Source: Merdiplasma sp905207905 (GTDB lineage Bacteria; Bacillota; Clostridia; Lachnospirales; Lachnospiraceae). Taken from it: a stretch of 16,110 nucleotides of DNA. The stretch spans positions 1 through 16,110 of the forward strand of contig CABRXX010000062.1 of the NCBI GenBank assembly GCA_902475025.1, given 5' to 3'. Made by a program: the position numbers and the translations under genes. Under the pieces are notes generated by a model. That model searched no databases and was not told the DNA's origin. It worked only from the letters and a program-made list of their open reading frames with translations. This document shows, in pieces, positions 1 to 6,867 of the stretch. Numbering within the stretch: the first letter of the stretch is position 1; each line of letters starts with the position of its first letter.

Positions 1-57
1 TCCATTTTTCGGAACACGAAAAACTCCAATGCCTTCAACAGGCTAAAGCCCATACAC

Positions 58-117
58 AAAAAGACAGGGCGCTGCAGATTCCCCCACGGAACCATGAATC
101 TTGCAGCGCCCTGTCTT
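58..117 (-). terminator. Intrinsic terminator after the sulfite reductase gene
   Basis: Arms at 61-81 and 96-117 pair over about 21 bp with one bulged base, around a 14-base loop. Read on the minus strand, the stem is followed at once by TTTTTGTG (plus-strand A run at 58-62). It lies about 125 bases past the sulfite reductase stop and closes that transcript. The stretch 118-242 between stop and hairpin shows no convincing gene. Confidence 0.85.
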
Positions 118-242
118 CTCAAAGGAACTGAAGCAAATTGCCTTGGAGGGATGGGACTACCTGACCGCCCGGCATTCCTGCAGGCCTAAAACCAACATCC
201 ACCCTCTGTTTTCACACATTTCCTCAAATTAAATCCTTTGGA

Positions 243-1199
243 TCAGCAGCTGGCTCCTCCCACCAGATGAAGCCTGGCATCCAGAATCTCCTGCTTTCTC
301 TCCAAAAGCTCATTGGAAAGGAGCTGACGTTCTACCTCTCCGAAACCGATTCTGGCAATGGTATCTGCAAAACGCTCTCCGGTCTTTCCCTGTTCCCGGA
401 ACAAAAGAATGGCCTTTTCTACCACATCCAGAACCTCCTCTTCTGATGTAAAAATCCTGGAGAGCGCCTGACCCTGAGCAATCTTCTTGCCCCAGCGGCC
501 TCCGATATAAATCTTATATCCGGCCATTCCATCCTCAATGGCATCAAAGGGGCACTGGCCTACGCAGCGGCCGCAGTTATTGCACAGTTCCTGATCCACA
601 GTAAGAATACCATCCTCCACCTTCGCAGCCTTCATGGGACAGACTTTCTCAATTTTGCACTTTTTGCAGCCATTGCACAGAGTTTCGTCAAAATTGGGGA
701 TCCGCTGACCCACAATTCCCAGATCATTCAGATCCGGCTTTACACAGTTATTCGGACATCCTCCTGTGGCAATTTTAAATTTGTGGGGCAGCCTTACATT
801 CCGGTATCCCAGATAAAACCGCTGATGGATCTTCTCTGAAAGAGCAAAGGTATCATACAATCCATACTGACAGGTGGTTCCCTTACAGGAAACTACCGGT
901 CTCACCAATGATCCCGTTCCTCCAGTCTGAAGTCCCGCCTTGGCAATATATTCCTGGAACGGCTCAATATTGTCAAAATGGATTCCTCTCACCTCCACAG
1001 TAAGGCGAGTGGTAAATTCCACCTCTCCGTTTCCGAACTTTTCTGCCGCCTCTGCGATAACCTTCGCCTGAGCTGCTGTAATCTTTCCATTGACTGTGAT
1101 CACACGCCCATTAAAAAGATCGGTTCCCTTGTTGTTTAAAAAACCCAACGCCTTTACTTTTCTGATATCCTCTGCACTGATGGTACAAGCCATAATCAT
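243..1199 (-). CDS. Siroheme sulfite/nitrite reductase with ferredoxin domain (AsrC-like)
   Basis: The 318-aa protein fits the small siroheme-Fe4S reductases of anaerobes, such as AsrC, the catalytic subunit of anaerobic sulfite reductase (sulfite to sulfide, six electrons). An N-terminal ferredoxin-like half-domain lies at about 12-75. Siroheme-cluster cysteines are C105/C110 (CKGTTC) and C148/C152 (CPNNC). A two-cluster ferredoxin insert follows with C175, C178, C181, C187 and C206, C209, C212, C216. There is no signal peptide, so it is cytoplasmic. AAGGAG sits 5-6 bases before the first ATG (1199); a second ATG two codons later is too far from it. It follows the flavoprotein gene after 120 bases and ends at a strong terminator, so it is probably the distal gene of that transcript. 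asrA and asrB are not in the window. Sulfite is the likelier substrate, but nitrite or another oxyanion is possible from sequence alone. Confidence 0.85.
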   Translation of the reverse strand: MIMACTISAEDIRKVKALGFLNNKGTDLFNGRVITVNGKITAAQAKVIAEAAEKFGNGEVEFTTRLTVEVRGIHFDNIEPFQEYIAKAGLQTGGTGSLVRPVVSCKGTTCQYGLYDTFALSEKIHQRFYLGYRNVRLPHKFKIATGGCPNNCVKPDLNDLGIVGQRIPNFDETLCNGCKKCKIEKVCPMKAAKVEDGILTVDQELCNNCGRCVGQCPFDAIEDGMAGYKIYIGGRWGKKIAQGQALSRIFTSEEEVLDVVEKAILLFREQGKTGERFADTIARIGFGEVERQLLSNELLERKQEILDARLHLVGGASC

Positions 1200-1245
1200 T
1201 CCCTCTCCTTCTTATTCTACAGTCTCTGTTTTCTCCAAACTTTGT

Positions 1246-1313
1246 TTTTCTCCAGAGTCTCTGCTCCTTCAGGCTCTGCTTTTCTCCAGAGTCCCTGCCC
1301 CTTCAGACCCTGC
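1246..1313. repeat. Two tandem 34-bp repeats in the intergenic spacer
   Basis: The units 1246-1279 and 1280-1313 match at 30 of 34 positions. A degenerate partial copy lies upstream at about 1214-1229. They fill most of the spacer between the flavoprotein stop and the sulfite reductase ribosome site, so in the mRNA they form a purine-rich tandem leader. Confidence 0.8.
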
Positions 1314-1319
1314 TGTCTT

Positions 1320-2954
1320 TTACGGTTCCTCTGCTTCCACATCTGTGAACATGTTTCCGCCTTCCAGCACTCTTGTGTGCTCATAGCCGTAATATTTCAT
1401 CCGGTTCTGCAGCAGATAGGCCCGCTTTCCCTTATTGCACACCAGGAGAAGTTTCTCCTTTGGATCCAGGCCGTCGATCACTCCGTTTACCGTGGTAAGA
1501 TCCACATAGGGAGCACCCTCTGTGGTAGGACGAAGAGAGGCATCCACAAGGCGGTATCCTTCCGCCTCCCCTTTGGCATACTCTGCGGGAGTGAAGGTCT
1601 CAAAGGTACCTCTGATCTTATTTTTCAGCACATTCAGCGCATTGGTAAAAGGATGAATGGCCGTTGAGAAAGGCGGCGCATAAGCAAAGTCCAGATCGGA
1701 AAGATCGTTAAGAGTGCCCTTAAGCATAATGCCGGTCACCGCAATATCTACCATCTTATCTACCGCACCGGATCCCATCACCTGCAGTCCGATCAGACGC
1801 TCTGTAGACCGGTCTGCGATCATCTTCACCACCAGTGTCCCGGCTCCCGGATAGTAATGAGCCTTATCGTCCACAAGCACTACAACACTCACCGGATCAA
1901 AGCCTTCTGCTCTGGCCTGAGCCTCTGTCAGTCCTGTTCTTCCCACATTCAGCCCTGGAAGCTTGCACACCGCAGTTCCCAAAACTCCCCGGTAAGGAAT
2001 TTTCGCTCCCATAATATTCTGGGCAATGATCCGCCCTGCAATATTTGCAGTGGAACCCATAGGCGACCAGACTGCCTTTCCGGTGATTGCATTGTGAACC
2101 ATCGCGCAGTCGCCTGCCGCATAGATATCGGCGAGATTGGTCTCTCCGTACTGGTTAGTCAGAATGGTTCCCTGAAACATCTCCAGTCCGGTATCCTTCA
2201 AAAATTCCGTATTGGGCCGAATTCCTGCACTCAAAACCACCAGATCTGCTTTATAAGCCCTTTTGCTGGTGACCACTTTCTCTACTTTTCCGTCTCCCTC
2301 AATGGCAGTGACTGCCACACCGGTGACCACAGGAATACCGTTTTCCGAAAGTTTCCCTTCTGCATAATCTGCCATCTCTTTATCAAATCCAGGTGCCAAG
2401 ATCTGGGGTGCCATATCCAGCACAAAGGGACGAACGCCAAGCGTTTTTAGATTCTCTGCGATCTCCAAACCGATATAACCGGCACCTATCACCACTGCCT
2501 TTTTTATATTGCCCTCATCAATCAGGCTTCTAAGACCGATGGCATCTTCCGGAGTCCTCATGAAAAATACGTTTTTCAAATCACAGCCTGGAACAGGAGG
2601 TTTGGCCGGGCTGGCTCCCACAGCAATCACCAGCTTATCGTACTCATATCCCCGCTCTTCTCCGGTTTTCAGATCCACTGCCGTTACTCTTTTCTCCTGG
2701 GGATCTACTTTGATTGCCTCTGTCTCTGTGAGAACCTGAACACCAGTAAGTTTCTCGTATTTTTCCGGCGTATTAACGATCAGCTCTTCCTGCTCTTGGA
2801 TCACATGGCCCACATAATAGGGAAGTCCGCATCCTGCATAGGAAATATCTTTTCCCTTGTTCAAAACCAGAACTTCATTTGCCCGGTTTTCTCTCATCAA
2901 TTTTGCAGCAATTTTCGTTCCGGCAGCAACACCGCCCAGCACAAGTACCTTCAT
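1320..2954 (-). CDS. CoA-disulfide/persulfide reductase fused to a rhodanese domain
   Basis: This 544-aa FAD- and NAD(P)H-dependent disulfide oxidoreductase matches the CoADR-RHD family. Its members reduce CoA disulfide, CoA persulfide or polysulfide. An FAD Rossmann motif (VLGGVAAG) is at residues 4-11. The single redox cysteine C42 lies in SYAGCGLPYY, the family's replacement for a CxxC pair. A second dinucleotide motif (VIGAGYIG) is near 154, and AAGDCA is the usual FAD contact. A dimerisation domain runs to about 450. A rhodanese domain follows, with C506 in the loop CNKGKRAY, so the sulfur-carrying cysteine is present. The length is normal for the fused form. GGAGG lies 6 bases before ATG 2954. 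It is first in the cassette with the sulfite reductase and diverges from a LysR gene. Polysulfide or persulfide reduction to sulfide is the likeliest role; the exact substrate cannot be read from sequence. Confidence 0.9.
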   Translation of the reverse strand: MKVLVLGGVAAGTKIAAKLMRENRANEVLVLNKGKDISYAGCGLPYYVGHVIQEQEELIVNTPEKYEKLTGVQVLTETEAIKVDPQEKRVTAVDLKTGEERGYEYDKLVIAVGASPAKPPVPGCDLKNVFFMRTPEDAIGLRSLIDEGNIKKAVVIGAGYIGLEIAENLKTLGVRPFVLDMAPQILAPGFDKEMADYAEGKLSENGIPVVTGVAVTAIEGDGKVEKVVTSKRAYKADLVVLSAGIRPNTEFLKDTGLEMFQGTILTNQYGETNLADIYAAGDCAMVHNAITGKAVWSPMGSTANIAGRIIAQNIMGAKIPYRGVLGTAVCKLPGLNVGRTGLTEAQARAEGFDPVSVVVLVDDKAHYYPGAGTLVVKMIADRSTERLIGLQVMGSGAVDKMVDIAVTGIMLKGTLNDLSDLDFAYAPPFSTAIHPFTNALNVLKNKIRGTFETFTPAEYAKGEAEGYRLVDASLRPTTEGAPYVDLTTVNGVIDGLDPKEKLLLVCNKGKRAYLLQNRMKYYGYEHTRVLEGGNMFTDVEAEEP

Positions 2955-3022
2955 TCGTTTCCTCCTATTTTTTTCGATCTGTCATGAACTGCCAAAGTCT
3001 CCTGGCCTCCTATTGGTTTCTT

Positions 3023-3050
3023 CTTATAGGAACATAATAACACTTGTCAT
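3023..3050 (-). promoter_or_regulatory. Promoter for the sulfur cassette
   Basis: On the minus strand, ATGACA (3045-3050) and TATAAG (3023-3028) are 16 bases apart. Each differs from the sigma-A consensus at one position. It lies about 70 bases upstream of ATG 2954. Confidence 0.55.
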
Positions 3051-3072
3051 TTTATAAGTAAAATAGTAATAT
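3042..3072 (+). promoter_or_regulatory. LysR-gene promoter with overlapping dyad
   Basis: On the plus strand, TTGTCA (3044-3049) and TAATAT (3067-3072) are 17 bases apart. The dyad ACTTGTCATTTTATAAGT (3042-3059) covers this -35 and also the -35 of the opposite promoter. Its ends pair at 5 of 6 bases, the form expected of a LysR-type site. A second inverted pair, CCTAT/ATAGG, is at 3009-3030. Operator function is inferred. Confidence 0.45.
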
Positions 3073-3119
3073 TTAATGTATACTATAGGTATTTCCTTAT
3101 TTTACTAGAGGGAGGTTTT

Positions 3120-4010
3120 ATGGCTACCATCCGACAACTGGAGGCATTCATTGCCACTGCAGAATTTAAAAAAATGAGTGAGGCTGCCAAGCATTTGTAC
3201 ATCTCCCAGCCCACCATCAGCCAGATCATTGCAGAGCTGGAAAAAGAATATGATACCAAACTGTTTGAACGCCACACAAAGGAGCTGCGAATCACCCCCG
3301 CTGGAATGCTTCTCTTAAAACGCGCCCGGGAGATCATTTCCATTCATAAAACCTTAAAGCAGGAAATGAAGACCATCAGTTCCATCCGTCCCCTCCGGGT
3401 AGGCGCAACCATGACAGTGGGGGCCAACATCATGGGAAAGATTGTTTCCCGGATGAACGAGTTGTATCCGGATATTGACATCACTGTGAATGTCACCAAT
3501 ACAGAGACTATCGAACAGCTGCTCCTGGAAAATGAGCTGGATGTGGCTCTGGTGGAAGGTGTCATCACTCACAGCAAGCTAATGGCCAAACCCGTTCTAT
3601 TAGACAAACTGTGCCTGATCTGCGGAAAGGATCATCCCTTTGCAGGCAGCACCTGCCTCCGGGCAGAAGATCTCCGAAATCAGAATTTTATTCTCCGGGA
3701 AAAGGGCAGCGGCACCAGAGCCATCTTTGAATCTTTTATGCGGATGCAGGATATCCCTTACCAGGTGAAGTGGGAAAGCAACAGCACTCCTGCCATCATT
3801 GACGCTGTCTCCAGAAATCTGGGGCTTGGCTTTCTTTCTGAACGATGTGTCTATTCCCAGGCAGCGGCCGGTCTGATCTGCTGTTGTCCTGTGCAGGATT
3901 TTACTCTGGAACGCTTTTTCTATATTTGTTATAACCGTTCCACCCATCTCACTACTCAGGTGAAAGAATTCTGCAATTACGTATCCTCCCTGCCAAAAGA
4001 TTTTCATTGA
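3120..4010 (+). CDS. LysR-family transcriptional regulator
   Basis: This 296-aa protein has the full LysR layout. A winged helix-turn-helix is at residues 3-62 (RQLEAFIATAEFKKMSEAAK, then the recognition helix around SQPTISQIIAELE) and TPAGMLLLKRARE begins the linker helix. The effector-binding domain runs from about 88 to 290, including GLGFLSERCV near its end. GGGAGG lies 4 bases before ATG 3120. It is the only plus-strand gene and diverges from the persulfide reductase, the classic arrangement for a LysR protein that controls its neighbour and itself. A sulfur compound as inducer is inferred from context; the binding pocket does not identify a ligand. It converges with the DUF4179 gene across 56 bases without a clear terminator. 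Confidence 0.93.
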   Translation: MATIRQLEAFIATAEFKKMSEAAKHLYISQPTISQIIAELEKEYDTKLFERHTKELRITPAGMLLLKRAREIISIHKTLKQEMKTISSIRPLRVGATMTVGANIMGKIVSRMNELYPDIDITVNVTNTETIEQLLLENELDVALVEGVITHSKLMAKPVLLDKLCLICGKDHPFAGSTCLRAEDLRNQNFILREKGSGTRAIFESFMRMQDIPYQVKWESNSTPAIIDAVSRNLGLGFLSERCVYSQAAAGLICCCPVQDFTLERFFYICYNRSTHLTTQVKEFCNYVSSLPKDFH

Positions 4011-4066
4011 CAGATGGAGTGCTATCCTTTTAAACAAAAATCACTTTTCAGGGCAGAGGCGAGAGA

Positions 4067-5224
4067 TTACTTTATCTGAATCCGAATCAAACCGCCAACA
4101 GGCTCCCACCCGTAATTTTCATCTTCTCCATATAGCTGTACCGGATCAAGACTTTCCTGCATAACATAGTCCTCATCAAGTCCTTCTATAGAAGTATCAT
4201 CCCAGACCATTTTCCTTTTGTACAGCTGCAGATCAAGATATTCGCAGTCCTTATCCGGAATCGACATCTGGAACTGATCTTCGTCTATTATAGTGCCGGA
4301 CTCATAATCACCGTAAAAGCTTGTGGCAAACCGCATTTCATCTCCATTGGGAGAACCGAGCCCCTGAAAACTTACCGGATTGCCAAAGCTGTCCTCTCCC
4401 TTTAGCTTCACCTGGTATTGTAAAAACCATGGATCGCTCCATTTTACGCCGTCCACAGAAATTCGGGCACACAGATCGTTTATCATAAGCTCCTTCAGCG
4501 TCACAGGATTGCCAGTGTCCAACGCAATCTCTATATCAAGCTCTTTTTTAACCGTCTGCGCTTTTATCCGCTCCGGTGTGATGTTGAAATCATAGACAAA
4601 TTCCGTGACACGCTCCGGCTCGTTTTCCGAAACGATCTGCTTTTCTCCCACCCCCAGAACAAGATGTACCGGGACGTCTTCGGCAGGCAGCTTGAGATTG
4701 CTGTACTCCTGTATCAAAACCTTATTATTTTCTTCACCGTACTGAGCATCTAATTCAGGGTTCATCTCGCAGCCCAGTACAGAACTGCCATAGCTTTGAT
4801 AACTCTTACCGTTGATCTGCGTCTTTTCTTCATCAATCCATACATAGGCTGTATCCTTTCGCTTCCCATAGTCTGCGGTCAGTGATACGAGCAGGTTATA
4901 ATCATCAAGAATCACCTCATTAACCGTAAGCGACACCCCGTCCTTTGTCTGTGTCTGCTTGATGTTTTCTGTATAATCGGACAGATCCTTTGAAAACCCC
5001 AGCGCCTCCGATATCGTCGCAGCAAACTTTTTCACTGCCGCCTGAACGTTAGAATTACCCGCCGCTATGCCAAAAATCAGAAGAAATGCTGCCGCCTGAA
5101 GGATTTTCCTCCGATACAGTTTTATGATAGTTCCTTTTTTCACCGTCCATGGCTCATCAGCTTCTGCAATCATTGTTTCATCTATCTTTCCAAATTCTTC
5201 TGCAAAATCAAATTTCTGCCTCAT
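4067..5224 (-). CDS. DUF4179 membrane protein, probable anti-sigma factor
   Basis: The 385-aa protein has a charged cytoplasmic N-terminus (about 1-38), one membrane segment at about 40-60 (ILQAAAFLLIFGIAAG), and a large beta-rich outer domain beginning SKDLSDYTENIKQTQTKDGV. This is the layout of DUF4179 proteins, which are usually encoded right after an ECF-like sigma factor and are thought to restrain it. ATG 5224 has AGGAGG 8 bases upstream. It overlaps the sigma stop as ATGA, pointing to translational coupling. A longer in-frame start at 5275 inside the sigma gene lacks such support. The short N-terminus does not show the zinc-binding motif of classical ZAS anti-sigma factors, so the sigma-binding mode is uncertain. 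Anti-sigma function is inferred from position and family. Confidence 0.8.
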   Translation of the reverse strand: MRQKFDFAEEFGKIDETMIAEADEPWTVKKGTIIKLYRRKILQAAAFLLIFGIAAGNSNVQAAVKKFAATISEALGFSKDLSDYTENIKQTQTKDGVSLTVNEVILDDYNLLVSLTADYGKRKDTAYVWIDEEKTQINGKSYQSYGSSVLGCEMNPELDAQYGEENNKVLIQEYSNLKLPAEDVPVHLVLGVGEKQIVSENEPERVTEFVYDFNITPERIKAQTVKKELDIEIALDTGNPVTLKELMINDLCARISVDGVKWSDPWFLQYQVKLKGEDSFGNPVSFQGLGSPNGDEMRFATSFYGDYESGTIIDEDQFQMSIPDKDCEYLDLQLYKRKMVWDDTSIEGLDEDYVMQESLDPVQLYGEDENYGWEPVGGLIRIQIK

Positions 5225-5775
5225 ATCTGCACCTCCTGCTTCAAAATACGATATAATTTTTTGCGGTTCCTGCACAGGTTTGTCTTGATGCAGCCTTGTG
5301 ATACGCCGTGCCTTGCTGCAATATCCTTTATGGAATCCAGATACCAGTATCGTCTGATAAAGATATCCCGGTCTGCATCTGAAAGCTTTCTAAGGAACGT
5401 CTCTATCGTATGGATCAGCTCCTTTTCCGCCATCTTTTCCTCTACCGCATAAGAAAAACACAGCTCCTCCATCTCCCCGAATACATCAGAAATATGTCCG
5501 TCCACACGTTTTGCAGCCTGTTTCCTCCTAAAACAATCAATCGCAAGTCCTCTTGTTATCCTGCCCACAAATGCGGACAATACCGCCGGTCTTTTCGGCG
5601 GTATATACCCCCATGCTGCAAACCAGGTATCATTGAGACATTCCTCTGCGTCTTCATGATTCTTCAAAAGATTCCACGCAATTTTATAGCAATAGCCGGA
5701 ATACTTCCTGCTCAATTCACAGATTGCCGCTTCATCCCTGTTCCAGAACAGTTCGATAATCCCTCGATCCTCCAC
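5221..5775 (-). CDS. ECF-like RNA polymerase sigma factor
   Basis: The 184-aa sigma-70 family protein has region 2 at about 5-75, with the core-binding stretch HEDAEECLNDTWFAAW. Region 4 is at about 125-182 and carries a helix-turn-helix (DIAARHGVSQGCIKTNLCRN). There is no region 1 or 3, as in ECF factors. The start is taken as GTG 5775: AAAGGAGGT lies 5 bases upstream and the protein then begins MEDRGIIELFWNRDEAAI. The longest open frame (ATG 5829) adds 18 residues unlike the family and has no ribosome site. The stop overlaps the DUF4179 start by 4 bases. A candidate ECF-type promoter lies about 70 bases upstream, suggesting autoregulation. The regulon and signal are unknown; cell-envelope or antimicrobial stress is common for such pairs. 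Confidence 0.88.
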   Translation of the reverse strand: MEDRGIIELFWNRDEAAICELSRKYSGYCYKIAWNLLKNHEDAEECLNDTWFAAWGYIPPKRPAVLSAFVGRITRGLAIDCFRRKQAAKRVDGHISDVFGEMEELCFSYAVEEKMAEKELIHTIETFLRKLSDADRDIFIRRYWYLDSIKDIAARHGVSQGCIKTNLCRNRKKLYRILKQEVQI

Positions 5776-5843
5776 TATGTACCTCCTTTGCTGCTGTAGT
5801 AGAATATGATCTTTCCTGCAGGTTATCATCTTCTCACTCTATT

Positions 5844-5870
5844 ATTCGTAAAAAACAGGTACAGGTTACA
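5844..5870 (-). promoter_or_regulatory. Candidate ECF-type promoter upstream of the sigma gene
   Basis: On the minus strand, TGTAACC (5864-5870) is followed by TACGAAT (5844-5850), with 16 bases between AAC and CGA. AAC at -35 and CG at -10 with this spacing is typical of ECF promoters. Autoregulation is inferred. Confidence 0.4.
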
Positions 5871-5911
5871 AGAACTATAACACCTATTTCAAAGAATGAT
5901 ATTAGACCCAT

Positions 5912-5950
5912 AAAAGAAGCGATACTCGGTTATCAGACCAAGTATCGCTT
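5912..5950 (-). terminator. Intrinsic terminator after the SH3-protein gene
   Basis: Arms 5917-5930 and 5937-5950 pair over 14 bp with one G-T/C-A exchange, around a 6-base loop. On the minus strand CTTTTAT follows. On the plus strand ACTTTTATT follows, so it may act weakly in both directions. Confidence 0.75.
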
Positions 5951-5992
5951 ACTTTTATTCATTCAATCCCTATTTTATCTTTTTCTTATCCC

Positions 5993-6751
5993 TCAGGATA
6001 CAAACTTAGTTCCCAGATATCCCACAATACCGTCCACCTGTACCTTGGTCCAGCCTCCGTCATACTCCAGGATCTCCACTACGGTCCCCTGGGGATACTC
6101 TGCCAGAATATTATCCCCGTAGTCTGAATAACTGCGGATGTAGCAGGCATGATTCAAAGTGGCGTAAATCGGTTCCGGCGGATCCGTTTCAGGCGGGTCT
6201 GTTTGAGGCGGATCGGTCTGGGGCGGATCCGTTTCTTCTATTATAATATCCGCCGCTTCCGTCTCCTTCGGCTGAGTGATCGGTATTACCTGAGAAGAAG
6301 ATGCTTCCGGCACAGTCTCTTCACTCTGGTTTTGATGTACCGTCACTGCCCCCTGAGAGGTTCCCACACGGTTCTGATCGGAAACAGCTGCCTCTGATGA
6401 TGTGGAATCTGTTTTCGTAGTTTCCTTCTCAGATGCCGCATGTTCCTCATCAGCCTTCTCGGTCACTTTTTTCGTGGTTTTCTCACTCTCTGTTTCCTTC
6501 TCGGAAGGTTTTTCTGTTTCCGTTTCTGTCTCCTTCGACTCCTTGTCCGTTTCTTCCTTCCTGGTTTCTGTCTCGTCACTTTCCGACTGGGTATTTTCCA
6601 CAATCTGTACGCTGTTGGGATCTCCCTCTGCCTTTTTGGTACTCTGATACAGCTTTACTCCCAATACAATCGCTCCCACTGCCAGCAGAAGCGCCACCAG
6701 CAAAATAATATAGCGAAGATAATCCGACAGCCATTCTTTGAATTTGTTCAT
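5993..6751 (-). CDS. Membrane-anchored SH3-domain protein with Thr/Glu/Lys-rich linker
   Basis: This 252-aa protein has one N-terminal membrane helix at about 12-35 (YIILLVALLLAVGAIVLGVKLY). A long disordered linker rich in Thr, Glu, Ser and Lys follows (about 36-190), ending in four TDPP(Q/E) repeats. A bacterial SH3 domain occupies 196-252 (CYIRSYSDYGDNILAEYPQG to GYLGTKFV). The helix has no cleavage site, so the SH3 domain should sit outside the cell on a wall-spanning stalk. SH3_3 domains usually bind peptidoglycan or peptides. GGGGGG precedes ATG 6751 by 6 bases. There is no catalytic domain, so a scaffold or wall-sensing role is more likely than hydrolysis. It is probably monocistronic, with its own terminator and a possible promoter at 6818-6826. 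Confidence 0.8.
   Translation of the reverse strand: MNKFKEWLSDYLRYIILLVALLLAVGAIVLGVKLYQSTKKAEGDPNSVQIVENTQSESDETETRKEETDKESKETETETEKPSEKETESEKTTKKVTEKADEEHAASEKETTKTDSTSSEAAVSDQNRVGTSQGAVTVHQNQSEETVPEASSSQVIPITQPKETEAADIIIEETDPPQTDPPQTDPPETDPPEPIYATLNHACYIRSYSDYGDNILAEYPQGTVVEILEYDGGWTKVQVDGIVGYLGTKFVS
6177..6236. repeat. Four tandem 15-bp units encoding TDPP repeats
   Basis: Units begin at 6177, 6192, 6207 and 6222, each starting GGCGG(A/G)TC on the plus strand. On the coding strand they give four TDPP(Q/E)-type pentapeptides just before the SH3 domain. In-frame 15-bp units can change copy number without a frameshift. Confidence 0.85.
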
Positions 6752-6817
6752 TGGTATCCCCCCTTACTCTTTGTGTTCCTCACACACTCCCCCACTCTGT
6801 GAATGACTTCTTTCTCA

Positions 6818-6826
6818 GTATATCAC
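6818..6826 (-). promoter_or_regulatory. Possible extended -10 promoter for the SH3-protein gene
   Basis: The minus strand reads TGATATACT, an extended -10 element. No good -35 is visible at 17 bases. An inverted pair TTCTCAG/CTGAGAA (6812-6818 and 6835-6841) brackets it and could be an operator. Confidence 0.3.
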
Positions 6827-6867
6827 AATCATGGCTGAGAAGAAACCACAAATTTGGCCCGTGGTCT

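Noticed and set aside
1..189. Open plus-strand frame without a stop for about 62 codons, and a minus-strand ATG at 53 running off the left edge
   Set aside because: The plus frame runs through the terminator hairpin and has no recognisable content. The minus frame has no ribosome site, begins in the terminator tail, and only about 17 codons are visible.
150..220. Short minus-strand ORF of about 16 codons downstream of the sulfite reductase
   Set aside because: The ribosome site is only two bases from the ATG and the peptide has no recognisable features; most likely trailer sequence.
4011..4066. Terminator between the convergent LysR and DUF4179 genes
   Set aside because: No stable hairpin with a T run was found in these 56 bases on either strand.
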